Assembly (NCBI GenBank): GCA_963715675.1 | Contig: OY970265.1 | Location: forward strand, 4,030,001 to 4,094,000 | Direction of reading: 5' to 3' | Length of the DNA: 64,000 bases | Origin: DASVWZ01 sp963715675 | GTDB lineage: Bacteria > Acidobacteriota > Terriglobia > Terriglobales > Acidobacteriaceae | In this document: piece after piece, positions 1-8,059 of the stretch | How positions within the stretch are numbered: position 1 is the first letter of the stretch | How the letters are laid out: every line of letters starts with the position of its first letter | The notes under the pieces: model-generated | Told to the model about the DNA's origin: nothing | Seen by the model: only the letters and a program-made list of their open reading frames with translations | The model's database searches: none | Program-made: the position numbers and the translations under genes

Positions 1-1
1 T

Positions 2-457
2 CCCCAGGGCAATCTGCGCGATTGGTGGACGGCCGAGGATGGCAAGGAATTTGAAAAGCGCGTCAGTTGCGTGGCCGACGAGTACAGCAACTTCGTAGCC
101 GTGGACGATCTCAAGCTGAACGGCCGTCTCACCTTGGGCGAGAACACCGCCGACAACGGCGGCGCCCGTATCGCGTTGATGGCTCTCGAGCACATGATCG
201 CGGACGATAAGACCGGAAAAGAAGGCCAGAAGATCGACGGCTACACGCCGGAGCAGCGCTTCTTCCTGGGTTTTGCCCGCGTGTGGTGTGAGAAACGCCG
301 TCCCGAATACACGCGCGCGCAGGTGACCACGAATCCGCACTCTCCGGGCAAATGGCGCGTCGATGGCGTGGTGCAGAACATGCCGGAGTTCCAGAAAGCC
401 TGGGGCTGCAAAGCCGGCCAGCCCATGGTAGCCGCCAACGCTTGCCACGTTTGGTGA
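2..457 (+). CDS. M13 family metallopeptidase (neprilysin/PepO-like), C-terminal part
   Basis: This is the C-terminal ~150 residues of a zinc endopeptidase. The reading frame is open at the left edge (it begins P-Q-G-N-L-R-D-W-W), so the start and the HExxH zinc site lie outside the window. What is visible is the diagnostic M13 tail: the block GENTADNGGARIA, which in this family lies just after the third zinc ligand, then NPHSPGKWRVDG (substrate-binding and active-site-lining region) and the closing ACHVW, matching the conserved C-x-V/I-W end of neprilysin-type enzymes. M13 enzymes are normally periplasmic or secreted and cleave peptides at hydrophobic positions. Its neighbour is convergent with an 11-base gap. 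The family call is secure; the substrate is unknown. Confidence 0.93.
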   Translation, partial: PQGNLRDWWTAEDGKEFEKRVSCVADEYSNFVAVDDLKLNGRLTLGENTADNGGARIALMALEHMIADDKTGKEGQKIDGYTPEQRFFLGFARVWCEKRRPEYTRAQVTTNPHSPGKWRVDGVVQNMPEFQKAWGCKAGQPMVAANACHVW

Positions 458-468
458 GAATCACGGGT

Positions 469-1689
469 TTAGGACGTGGGGGGCGGACACTCGTGTCCGC
501 CGCGCTGCCACCATTCGCGGCCAGCCACTGCTGCGATCGCAAGACCAGCCACAAGGACGCCCGCGAGTACATCGACCACATAGTGCCACTCGAGCAGCAC
601 GATTGCGACCGCCAGCAACACGTTGTACGCAGCCAGGGTAATCCTGATTCGCTTCCAGGAGCGCAGAAACCACAATGCCATCAGGGACTGGACAATGTGC
701 ATACAGGGAAAGGCGATGTAGTAGTCGAACGCAATGCGGCGCAGGCGCTCATGGTTCCAAAGCGCTTGCGCACCTGCCAGCGAAACCTTCTGCGTGGCCC
801 ACGTGGTCAGGACGCGCGGGAACGCGGAGAAGTGGCCGGAACACAAGTAGTACGGGCCCTGGCTCGGCCAGATATAAAACAATCCAAGCGCCAGATAGTA
901 GGCTGTCAGGAGTGCACCCGCGAACTGCAATCCCCGTTGTCGTCCGTGAAGTTGGCAGGTTAAGATCAAAGCCGCCCCGGCCACAGCGAACATCCCGTAA
1001 TAAATCAACTCCAGGAAATGAAAAAAAGAAATCGGAAAGACTTGCAGCGCCCAATGGCACATCTGCGGCACAGACAGGCCTCGGAGCAGCCACTGGTCCA
1101 TCGAATTGAACAGCAGGTCATCCGCGGCGAAGAAGCGCACCGAAAGAATAATGTCGTTGTAAGCCGACACCAGCAGCAAGCCGGCGAACAAATAAATCGC
1201 GGGAGGCAAGATCGCACTCGCAGATCGCAGGAGGCCGTTGGGCTTCAGTCTCTCGTGAACTTCCACTACCGCAACCGTGAACACCGTCAGGATCAGGGCG
1301 TTGAACCAGCCGAACATCCAGCCCAAAATCGCAAAATAGGCCAGCATTAGGAGAACGCGTATCTTCTCCCGCCGGACGCGCTCCAGCACGGGACCGACGG
1401 TTTCCGCGGGCGGAAATCCCATGAGATACAGGAGGGTGGCGGCGAAAATCGATTTTGTCGCGATCAACACCCAGTACGTGACCGCCAGCCAGGCCCAGTC
1501 AAAGTGGGTGGGAAGGTTGAATCGCTTCAGAAGCGGGATGAGAGCTACGGCCAGAAAAGCACTGACCCAGTAATGGAAATCCCTTGGGAGTTTTTGGAGC
1601 CACGAAAGGATGGTCAAGGTCGTTCCTGTAGAAGATCCATCGTCAACATTCCTGCCGGCATTCTGCCCCGAACGTCGCCAGCTTAGCAT
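469..1689 (-). CDS. PAP2 superfamily membrane phosphatase / AUR1-like protein
   Basis: A 406-residue polytopic membrane protein with about eight to nine hydrophobic segments between residues 40 and 390. The PAP2/AUR1 phosphatase signature is readable: PSQGPYY near 275-281, AFPCMH with the catalytic His at 331, and WHYVVDVLAG with His 369 and Asp 373. This split-motif layout is typical of the inositol-phosphorylceramide-synthase-like branch (PAP2_3), which acts on lipid phosphate esters at the outer face of the membrane. The substrate cannot be told from sequence. The last residues (GGHECPPPTS) are encoded by a dispersed palindromic repeat, so the tail is probably not functional. The start at 1689 has only a weak AGGTG ribosome site. 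It is divergent from the FG-GAP gene. Confidence 0.85.
   Translation of the reverse strand: MLSWRRSGQNAGRNVDDGSSTGTTLTILSWLQKLPRDFHYWVSAFLAVALIPLLKRFNLPTHFDWAWLAVTYWVLIATKSIFAATLLYLMGFPPAETVGPVLERVRREKIRVLLMLAYFAILGWMFGWFNALILTVFTVAVVEVHERLKPNGLLRSASAILPPAIYLFAGLLLVSAYNDIILSVRFFAADDLLFNSMDQWLLRGLSVPQMCHWALQVFPISFFHFLELIYYGMFAVAGAALILTCQLHGRQRGLQFAGALLTAYYLALGLFYIWPSQGPYYLCSGHFSAFPRVLTTWATQKVSLAGAQALWNHERLRRIAFDYYIAFPCMHIVQSLMALWFLRSWKRIRITLAAYNVLLAVAIVLLEWHYVVDVLAGVLVAGLAIAAVAGREWWQRGGHECPPPTS
482..501. repeat. GGCGGACA palindromic repeat, copy 1
   Basis: GGCGGACA and TGTCCGCC form an 8 bp stem with a CTCG loop. It lies inside the last codons of the PAP2 gene and within 45 bases of the end of the convergent M13 gene. 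The same palindrome occurs at 40678-40700 and, degenerate, at 50861-50880 and 50961-50980, always at the 3' end of, or just beyond, a minus-strand gene. No U-tract follows, so it is a REP-like element or a non-canonical terminator. Confidence 0.6.
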
Positions 1690-1795
1690 GACCGCACCTG
1701 ATCCCAGTATTTATGCTCGAATGGCATCCTGAGCCGGCGCACAATACGCTGCCAGAGCCCCGATTCTGCGGATGAAAGATGCAAAGTATTGCACC

Positions 1796-1824
1796 TTGAC
1801 AACGCACCGCACTCGGAGAATACT
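1796..1824 (+). promoter_or_regulatory. Candidate sigma-70 promoter of the FG-GAP gene
   Basis: A perfect TTGACA (1796-1801) is followed after 17 bases by AATACT (1819-1824, four of six matches to the -10 consensus). It sits 68 bases upstream of the ATG at 1892, in the divergent gap after the PAP2 gene. Prediction from pattern only. Confidence 0.45.
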
Positions 1825-1891
1825 TCGGGGCAGGTGTCATCTTGGCATCTACGGTCTCGAACGGTCTATCCCCTTCACAAGAGGAATCATC

Positions 1892-3295
1892 ATGAAAAGA
1901 ATTTGTTATCTCTCACTGCTGTTGGTTTTGCTTGCCGGCCTGGCATCGGCGAAATCGATCCCTGTGCCCCTGGTAGATCAGCCGCTCGTGCCGGACGCGG
2001 CAAAACCGGGTGCCGGCGCGTTTACGCTCAAGCTGCACGGTACGGGCTTCATTTCGTCTTCGGTGGTGAAGTGGAATGGCCGCGCCCTGAAGACCAGCTT
2101 CGTCAGTAGCACGGAGTTGAGCGCAAAAGTTCCGTCGGCGGACGTTGCAAAAGCGGGAACGGCTGCGGTTTCGGTAGTGAATCCGGGAAAACGCGTTTCC
2201 AACATCTCGTACTTCGAGATCACCAAGCCGGAAAAGTCCGTCTCGATGAAGTTCGCAACCTACGGGGTCGGCAGTGACCCCTATTCGGTGGCGGCCGGGG
2301 ATTTCAACGGCGACGGCAAGCTGGATTTGGCCGTGGCCAATGTGAACGACACCACGGTCTCCATTTTGCTGGGAAAGGGGAATGGCACCTTCCAGACCCA
2401 ATCCCCTTACCAGGCGGGCTATGCCCCCATTGCCGTGGCAGTGGGTGATCTGAATGGCGACGGCAAACTTGACCTGGCGGTCGTCAATAACGGGAATGCC
2501 AGTAACGGGCACCCGGGCAGTGTGACCATCCTGCTGGGCAAGGGCGACGGCACCTTTACCACGGGCAAGACGTTTGACACCGGCAATGGTCCGATTTCTG
2601 TTGCAATCGGCGACTTCAATGGCGACGGGAAACTCGACCTGGCAATTGCTGATTACAACATCAGCGAAGGAAATACCGTCGCAGTTCTCTTGGGCAAGGG
2701 GGATGGAACATTCCAGACTTACGCCAGTTACGGCACCGGAAGCGCGCCGGAATCCATTGCCACCGCGGATCTCGATGGAGATGGTGTTCTCGACCTAGTC
2801 ACGGCCAATGAGGTGGGCGGAACGGCGTCGGTTCTGCTGGGTAACGGCGACGGAACGTTTCAAGCGCATGTCGACTACCCGGCGAACAAAGGTCCGATTT
2901 CAGTCTCGATTGGGGATCTGAACGGAGATGGCAAACCTGATCTTGCGGTCGTGGACCTGGAGAACTTTACCGTGTCTGTCCTGCTGAACAAGGGCGATGG
3001 CACCTTCGCCGCCCATGTCGACTACGGTACGGGAAGTTACCCGGTGTGGGTGGGAATTGCCGATTTTAACGGCGATAACCACCAGGATCTCGCGGTGGTA
3101 AACGAGAACAATTCCGGCACGGTTTCCATCCTGTTCGGTAAAGGGGATGGAACATTCAAGCCGCAAAAGACTTTTCCGGCCGGAGACCAGCCGCAAGGCC
3201 TTGCCGTCGGCGACTTCAACGGGGATGGCAGACTCGACATTGCGGTAGTCGACTTTATCTCCGCCGCCGCGGGCGTTTTGCTGCAGGGTAAGTAA
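1892..3295 (+). CDS. Secreted FG-GAP/VCBS repeat protein with IPT/TIG-like N-terminal domain
   Basis: A 467-residue exported protein. The start at 1892 is chosen because an AGAGGAA ribosome site lies just upstream and because it gives a clean signal peptide (MKRICYLSLLLVLLAGLASA); the open frame extends further upstream but without such signals. Residues ~25-115 look like an immunoglobulin-like IPT/TIG domain. The rest consists of seven repeats carrying the calcium-binding core D-(F/L)-N-G-D-G-x-x-D-(L/I), each followed by a strand of the type SVLLGKGDGTF, as in FG-GAP/VCBS beta-propellers. Seven blades fit an integrin-alpha-like propeller. Such proteins are extracellular and abundant in acidobacteria; the ligand is unknown. 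The sixth repeat is altered (DFNGDNHQD). Confidence 0.9.
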   Translation: MKRICYLSLLLVLLAGLASAKSIPVPLVDQPLVPDAAKPGAGAFTLKLHGTGFISSSVVKWNGRALKTSFVSSTELSAKVPSADVAKAGTAAVSVVNPGKRVSNISYFEITKPEKSVSMKFATYGVGSDPYSVAAGDFNGDGKLDLAVANVNDTTVSILLGKGNGTFQTQSPYQAGYAPIAVAVGDLNGDGKLDLAVVNNGNASNGHPGSVTILLGKGDGTFTTGKTFDTGNGPISVAIGDFNGDGKLDLAIADYNISEGNTVAVLLGKGDGTFQTYASYGTGSAPESIATADLDGDGVLDLVTANEVGGTASVLLGNGDGTFQAHVDYPANKGPISVSIGDLNGDGKPDLAVVDLENFTVSVLLNKGDGTFAAHVDYGTGSYPVWVGIADFNGDNHQDLAVVNENNSGTVSILFGKGDGTFKPQKTFPAGDQPQGLAVGDFNGDGRLDIAVVDFISAAAGVLLQGK

Positions 3296-3737
3296 TCGCG
3301 CGAGCGATCCACGGGCGAGGAACCGGCGTTGTCTGTGCCCATGATTTGAGAGGGCGCCGCTTCGCGGCACGTGTAGGAACGTCTGCATGCCCACGCCCAT
3401 GTAGGGACGGGCGTCCTCACCCGTCCGGACGGAGCAAAGCTCCGCAGGCTTTTCCGGTTGGACCGCCTGCAACTCCGCCTCACTAGCGGCTCCGTGGAAG
3501 GGCACGGCTTCTTAGCCGCGCCGAAAGTGCGCTCTCAATGACACGGGTTTAGCGCCTAGGGAGCCTCTGATTAAGTCGGAGCCGAAGGCGGAGCTTCGCC
3601 GCGCTAGCGGCGAGGCGCGGTCGAACGGGACACCCCAACCCCGTCCAGGATCCAGGCGCCCTTGACTCCCCCAATCTCGGGGCGTATGTTTCTCCTTCCC
3701 CCAAGAGCGTAGCCTACGCCGCGACTTGGTGACGAAA
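3296..3737. other. Intergenic region with low-complexity hairpins, no gene seen
   Basis: The 440 bases between the FG-GAP gene and the NACHT gene hold no convincing ORF. Several short hairpins are visible: GGACGGGCG...CGTCC-type at ~3412-3436, GGAGCAAAGCTCC at ~3432-3444, and a GCGGAGCTTCGCCGC block around 3589-3605. The texture resembles the dispersed non-coding repeats elsewhere in the window. No clear ribosome site precedes the NACHT start, and no promoter was recognised. Confidence 0.5.
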
Positions 3738-6700
3738 ATGCCGAAAAACCAACGACCGTTAAGGATTCTTGAGTCGGATTCCAACCGGAAGGGCGATCTC
3801 TTCGGAAGACTCGTCGAGGATTTGTTTGCGACCTTTGGCTACCAGTCCTTCCGGTTCAACATTCACAAGAGCGGCAGAGAGATAGATGTGGAAGCGCAGC
3901 ACCGGAAAGAGCACCGCCGCCTTATCGCCGAGTGCAAGGCCACCGAGGCACCGAGCGGTGGCGACGACCTGAACAAGTTCTTCGGGGCCGTCGACGTAGA
4001 GAGACGCAAACTGCCAGAGGGGATGCAGATGTCCGCATATTTCGTATCACTCTCAGGCTTCAGCGAGACAGCCATAGAACAGGAAAAGGAGGCCGGAGAG
4101 CGGCGGTTTGTGAGACTTGACGGAGCCCAGGTCGTTGAGGAGCTGTCCAAGGGGCACATAATCGTGACCGAGGCAAAGGCCCTCGAACTAGCCTCCCGCT
4201 CTGTCGCCAGGACCGCCCCGGACTTGATTTCGGAGGAAAGGTGCCACCTTCTCGCCCACGAGCTCGGCTGGATTTGGGCGGTCTACTTCGGACTGAACAA
4301 GCAACGGACCCACTTCGTTCTCGTCCATGCCGACGGACAGATACTCTCGGCCAAGCTCGCCGCCGAGGTCACCCGTGCGGATAAGTCTGTCGGGGGGGAA
4401 CTAGGGACCCTCGCATATATCAAGCCCGAAGCGGTAACAGCGGCGGACGATGAAAAGCTTAAGAGTGCGATGCAGAAATATCTGTCCTATATAGAGAAGG
4501 AGTGCGGGGAGATACAGCTCGAGGGCTTGCCGGCTGACCAGGAGGTGGGTTCTCGCCGACTCAGGCTTGAGAACATCTTCGTCCCGTTGCACGTCACGGT
4601 GGTGGGTCCTGAGGCTCTTGGCCCGCAGCAACCGGAGAAGCCGGAACCCGCGCGCCTAAGGAGAAGGCGGGCGGCGGCGCCACCCGCGAGCATCGCGAAA
4701 AGGCGCGAGCCCATTGGGAGAATTCTCGCAAAGGCGCAACGGCTGGCTGTCCTCGGACTGCCTGGAGGCGGCAAATCGACGCTTCTGAAGAGGCTCGCTA
4801 TCGCGTACGCATTTCCAGAGCGCAGAAAGCTGATCCACGACCAACTGCCGGAACGCGATTGGCTGCCCCTCTTCATCCGGTGCCGCCAACTGGAAAATCT
4901 CGTCAGGTCGCCGATAACGGAGATTCTGACAGACGTTCGGAAGCGCGCGGAAATAGGCTCCGACTTGGCGGACTCCTTTGGCGCTCTGGTGACTGCCTCT
5001 CTGCACAGCGGCGGCGCACTGCTACTCGTCGACGGGCTGGACGAAATTTCCGATGAGGGCGATCGACTCGCCTTCGTCCAGCAGCTTCGGACATTCCTTG
5101 CCGTTTACCCGACGGTCGCCGTCGTAATGACGTGTCGCGAAGCGGGATTCCGAAACATAGCGGGAGCAATGACCGGACACTGCACGCACCTCAGGCTCGC
5201 GGACTTCAACAACACGGACATCCGCCGTCTGACAGTTGCATGGCACAAAGAGGTCGTTGGCGATACAGCCCAAAACGTTGCTGACGCCGGAAAGCTGGCG
5301 GACACCATCTGCAGCACGGACCGCGTAAGAAGGCTTGCCCAAAACCCCCTGCTGCTGACAGCTTTGCTTCTCGTAAAACGCTGGGTCGGCCAGCTGCCAA
5401 CAAAACGCAGCGTCTTGTACGGCAAGGCCGTCGAGGTCCTACTGATGACGTGGAACGTCGAGGGGCACGACCCGATCGATATTGAGGAAGCACTCCCACA
5501 ACTGGAGTTCGTCGCGTACGCAATGATGCAGGAAGGTTCCCAACGCGTATCCTTCCCGAGACTGAGGGACATCCTAGCAAGCGCAAGAGCGCAAATGCCG
5601 GAGCTGCTGGCATACACAAAGGTCACCGTGCAGGAGTTCATTAAGCGGGTGGAACTCCGAAGCAGCCTTCTGGTCTTGACAGGGTACGAAGTTGAACACG
5701 GAAGCCTGCAAGCGATGTATGAATTCCGCCACCTCACCTTTCAGGAGTATCTGACCGCAAGGGCCATCGTTAACGGACACTACCCCGGTCGACAGGACCC
5801 GGATACGATGCTGGAAATCCTCAAGCCGCATCTGAACGACGAAAACTGGGAAGAGGTCGTGTTGCTCTCGGCAGTGATGGCGGGCCGCAAAGTGCAACCG
5901 CTGGTCAAGTACCTCATTGGTCAGGTTCAACAGCCGACATTAAACGATAACGGAAGCAACGAGCGGGATATTTCCCCGGTCAATCTGCTCGCCAGCTGTG
6001 TCGTCGACGAGATACAAGTCCCCCCAGATCTCCTCCGAGAGGCGCTTAGATGGATCGCAAGGCGCAACGAGTACGAGGGTCTTCCCCTGCGGATCTTTCG
6101 CGGAAAGTACGGTAACCTTTTCGAAGACGTCTGCCTTCACGAACTCCAAACGTCGGACTCCGACCTGCTAAGCATAGGGGGCACAATCGGGGCGCTAGCC
6201 GTAGATAGGCTAGGTTGGCCCTCCTGCGAATTCGGGGCCATTCTCAATGGATTAGGAGCGCTCCTGGACGACCCCTCCGATCTGAGACGCACGGAGGGTC
6301 TCCTTGCGACCATGCAGCTCGCCTGGGAAGTTCAACCTCAGGCCAACCGAAGGAAGGACCTATCGCCGGAGCTCATACAGGCCCTCCCGGATCTGCTGCC
6401 CCGAATAACCCCCTTTATCAGATCGCACGAGCAGCACCTTGCGCTGGGCGCGATGTGGGCGTTCGTTTGGCTGGTAAGGGCTAAAAAGCAGATAGGAGAG
6501 GCAGGCCTCGCAACCCTCGACGATTTGCTGGCCGCCTGGGCGGAATGGAAACTCGCCGACCTATCCTACCTTGCAGCTTGGAGCATCAGCTCCCTTCCTG
6601 TGGGCGAAAGAGGGTCGCCACACCCCTCGACACCGCGCGAGGAGCTTGTGTCATTCGTTCGCAGCCGGGTCGACTCAGCCCATAGCGACGCAGCCTGGCC

Positions 6701-6917
6701 AATCCACGCGGAGCTTAAGGCCGCCCTCTGGGTGGCTTACCACGTTCGCGGGCCTTGGCCTGACGAGGAACTGGCGAAGCTCATCGCTGCCGCCTTTGAC
6801 CCTGGGGACGGCACGCGCGATCAATTATTACAAGGACTAGGGAAGCCGGGCTTAGCAGCGCTAGAAGAACTCCACCGCGCCGAACGCGACAGGCTCGTCA
6901 AGACGACAACCACCTAG
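3738..6917 (+). CDS. NACHT NTPase with N-terminal Mrr-like nuclease domain (probable bNACHT anti-phage protein)
   Basis: A ~1060-residue, three-part protein. Residues ~10-140 resemble an Mrr-type restriction endonuclease fold: D-L-F-G-x-L-V-E-D-L-F, then GREIDVEA (Asp) and LIAECKA (ExK), the PD-(D/E)XK catalytic pattern. The centre is a NACHT-type STAND NTPase: Walker A GLPGGGKST (residues 340-348, Lys 346) and Walker B LLLVDGLDE (Asp 432, Asp 435). The remaining ~500 residues are rich in helices (including FRHLTFQEYLTA, common at the end of NACHT modules) and probably form the sensor. Known bacterial NACHT proteins with nuclease effectors protect against phage by abortive nucleic-acid cleavage, so defence is inferred. 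The start is ambiguous: TTG 3726, GTG 3729 or ATG 3738, none with a clear ribosome site. It stands alone between unrelated genes and is followed by a dispersed repeat, suggesting gain by transfer. Confidence 0.88.
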   Translation: MPKNQRPLRILESDSNRKGDLFGRLVEDLFATFGYQSFRFNIHKSGREIDVEAQHRKEHRRLIAECKATEAPSGGDDLNKFFGAVDVERRKLPEGMQMSAYFVSLSGFSETAIEQEKEAGERRFVRLDGAQVVEELSKGHIIVTEAKALELASRSVARTAPDLISEERCHLLAHELGWIWAVYFGLNKQRTHFVLVHADGQILSAKLAAEVTRADKSVGGELGTLAYIKPEAVTAADDEKLKSAMQKYLSYIEKECGEIQLEGLPADQEVGSRRLRLENIFVPLHVTVVGPEALGPQQPEKPEPARLRRRRAAAPPASIAKRREPIGRILAKAQRLAVLGLPGGGKSTLLKRLAIAYAFPERRKLIHDQLPERDWLPLFIRCRQLENLVRSPITEILTDVRKRAEIGSDLADSFGALVTASLHSGGALLLVDGLDEISDEGDRLAFVQQLRTFLAVYPTVAVVMTCREAGFRNIAGAMTGHCTHLRLADFNNTDIRRLTVAWHKEVVGDTAQNVADAGKLADTICSTDRVRRLAQNPLLLTALLLVKRWVGQLPTKRSVLYGKAVEVLLMTWNVEGHDPIDIEEALPQLEFVAYAMMQEGSQRVSFPRLRDILASARAQMPELLAYTKVTVQEFIKRVELRSSLLVLTGYEVEHGSLQAMYEFRHLTFQEYLTARAIVNGHYPGRQDPDTMLEILKPHLNDENWEEVVLLSAVMAGRKVQPLVKYLIGQVQQPTLNDNGSNERDISPVNLLASCVVDEIQVPPDLLREALRWIARRNEYEGLPLRIFRGKYGNLFEDVCLHELQTSDSDLLSIGGTIGALAVDRLGWPSCEFGAILNGLGALLDDPSDLRRTEGLLATMQLAWEVQPQANRRKDLSPELIQALPDLLPRITPFIRSHEQHLALGAMWAFVWLVRAKKQIGEAGLATLDDLLAAWAEWKLADLSYLAAWSISSLPVGERGSPHPSTPREELVSFVRSRVDSAHSDAAWPIHAELKAALWVAYHVRGPWPDEELAKLIAAAFDPGDGTRDQLLQGLGKPGLAALEELHRAERDRLVKTTTT

Positions 6918-7062
6918 CCGCGACGGTGGGCTCGCCCCCTTTCCATTCCGAATCGCTAACGACGGCTGCCCACCACATTTCGCAGTTTTCGAAGGGCGGG
7001 TAGGGTCATCCCTCACTTCGCCGCAGACCGGAGTTTCGGTCGCCGCCAGCGGGGAAATCTTA

Positions 7063-7265
7063 CCTCGCCTCGCCCCTTCACTTTCTCCTTGACTCCATCC
7101 CGGCAAACCGCCATCATCAATGTATAACTTTTGCCTAACCATAATTTATGATGTATAACTCCTTACGAATCTAGATTTTGCCTCTAAGTCCAATCGGCTC
7201 TAGATTTTGCCGGGAAAATGCCCGTAAGTTCATGATTCCACTAGACCGAGGGGGAGGGGGTATAT
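7063..7265 (+). repeat. ~200 bp dispersed repeat, copy A (inverted relative to 28376-28575)
   Basis: Starting about 145 bases after the NACHT stop, this segment matches the reverse complement of 28376-28575 over its whole length, roughly four bases in five by eye, and nearly perfectly at its right end (CATGATTCCACTAGACCGAG followed by GGGGAGGGGGTATAT). Internally the 12-mer CTAGATTTTGCC occurs twice (at 7170 and 7199), and both are kept in the other copy. The left part, read on the minus strand, shows a coding-like pattern (see findings). No transposase is attached. Confidence 0.8.
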
Positions 7266-7308
7266 TTCATCAAAATCGCGGGGCCTCCCAAATCGGAACA
7301 GAAGGGTC

Positions 7309-7360
7309 TCGCACCCTTCGACTTCGCTCAGGGCAGGCTCGCGAGGACGCCCGCGCCTAC
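7309..7360. repeat. CTCAGGGCAGGCTC dispersed element, copy 1
   Basis: The core CTTCGCTCAGGGCAGGCTC followed by GCGAGGACGCCCGCGCC recurs with changes at 31030-31066 and, on the other strand, at 56493-56545. Here it lies in the untranslated stretch between repeat copy A and ccmE. Non-coding dispersed element; function unknown. Confidence 0.55.
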
Positions 7361-7453
7361 ATCGACGACACTAATCACGGGCACATACTGGCCTTCCAGC
7401 GCTTGACCGGCGCAGGAACGAAGCATAGAGTCATGGTCAAGGGTGTGAGGTTT

Positions 7454-7927
7454 ATGTCGAGTCAAACCAGCAAGTACCTGAAGTTCGGCGGGGCGATTGT
7501 GGCGATTCTACTGACGCTCGGCTATCTGGCGTACACCGGCGTCCAGGAGAGCAAGAGCTATTACGTCACCATCAAGGAATTGCGCGCCCTGGGCGACAGC
7601 GCTTACAGCAAACGTCTGCGGGTGGCGGGAAACGTCCAGCCTGGTTCCATTAAGCGCAAGGGCACCCAGGTCGAGTTCACGCTGGTAGAGAATGACCAGC
7701 TTTTGTCGGTGGTTTACAGCGGAACGGAAGCGCCTCCGGACACTTTCAAGGACAATTCCCAAGCCTTGGCCGACGGCAGCTTTGGGCGCGATGGAGTGTT
7801 TCACGCCAAAGGCCTGCAAGCCAAGTGCGCGTCCAAGTACGCTCCCCAGCCCGGAGCCACTGGCGCGCCGGCTGCGGAACCAGCCAAGAGCATGACGCGG
7901 GTCGAAACCCGCGGCGCTTCCGCATAG
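7454..7927 (+). CDS. ccmE: Cytochrome c maturation protein CcmE, CxxxY type
   Basis: A 157-residue membrane-anchored periplasmic haem chaperone, which takes haem from the CcmABCD export complex and hands it to the CcmF ligase. A single N-terminal anchor (residues ~11-28) is followed by an OB-fold: residues 52-58 (RLRVAGN), EFTLVEN, LSVVYSGTEAPPDTF and the closing VFHAKGLQAKCASKY. The usual haem-linking HxxxY is replaced by Cys 125-A-S-K-Tyr 129, the variant known from Desulfovibrio and archaea. The tail after residue 130 is low-complexity. The ATG at 7454 (GTGAGG three bases before it) is preferred over the ATG at 7433; the longer open frame upstream lies in repeats. No other ccm gene is adjacent. 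Confidence 0.85.
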   Translation: MSSQTSKYLKFGGAIVAILLTLGYLAYTGVQESKSYYVTIKELRALGDSAYSKRLRVAGNVQPGSIKRKGTQVEFTLVENDQLLSVVYSGTEAPPDTFKDNSQALADGSFGRDGVFHAKGLQAKCASKYAPQPGATGAPAAEPAKSMTRVETRGASA

Positions 7928-8059
7928 TTTCCAGAGCGAATCCGGAGTTGGGTAGACCACGGACATCTGCCGGACTTCGCCCGGCCAGACAGCCGAGGGC
8001 GGCTGTCTCCACAAGAGTCGGGTAGGGCAATTGCCGCAGGTCGCGGCGGAACAGATCCC

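Noticed and set aside
352..963. Plus-strand ORF of 203 codons opposite the PAP2 gene
   Set aside because: Antisense of a membrane protein with clear catalytic histidines.
6861..7142. Minus-strand ORF of 93 codons overlapping the end of the NACHT gene
   Set aside because: Only its first ~24 codons, inside the repeat, look conserved; the rest overlaps the NACHT end and shows no folded pattern. Reported as a repeat feature with a coding-like trace, not as a gene.
7250..7265. G-quadruplex at GGGGGAGGGGG
   Set aside because: Only two G-runs are present; a quadruplex needs four within a short span.
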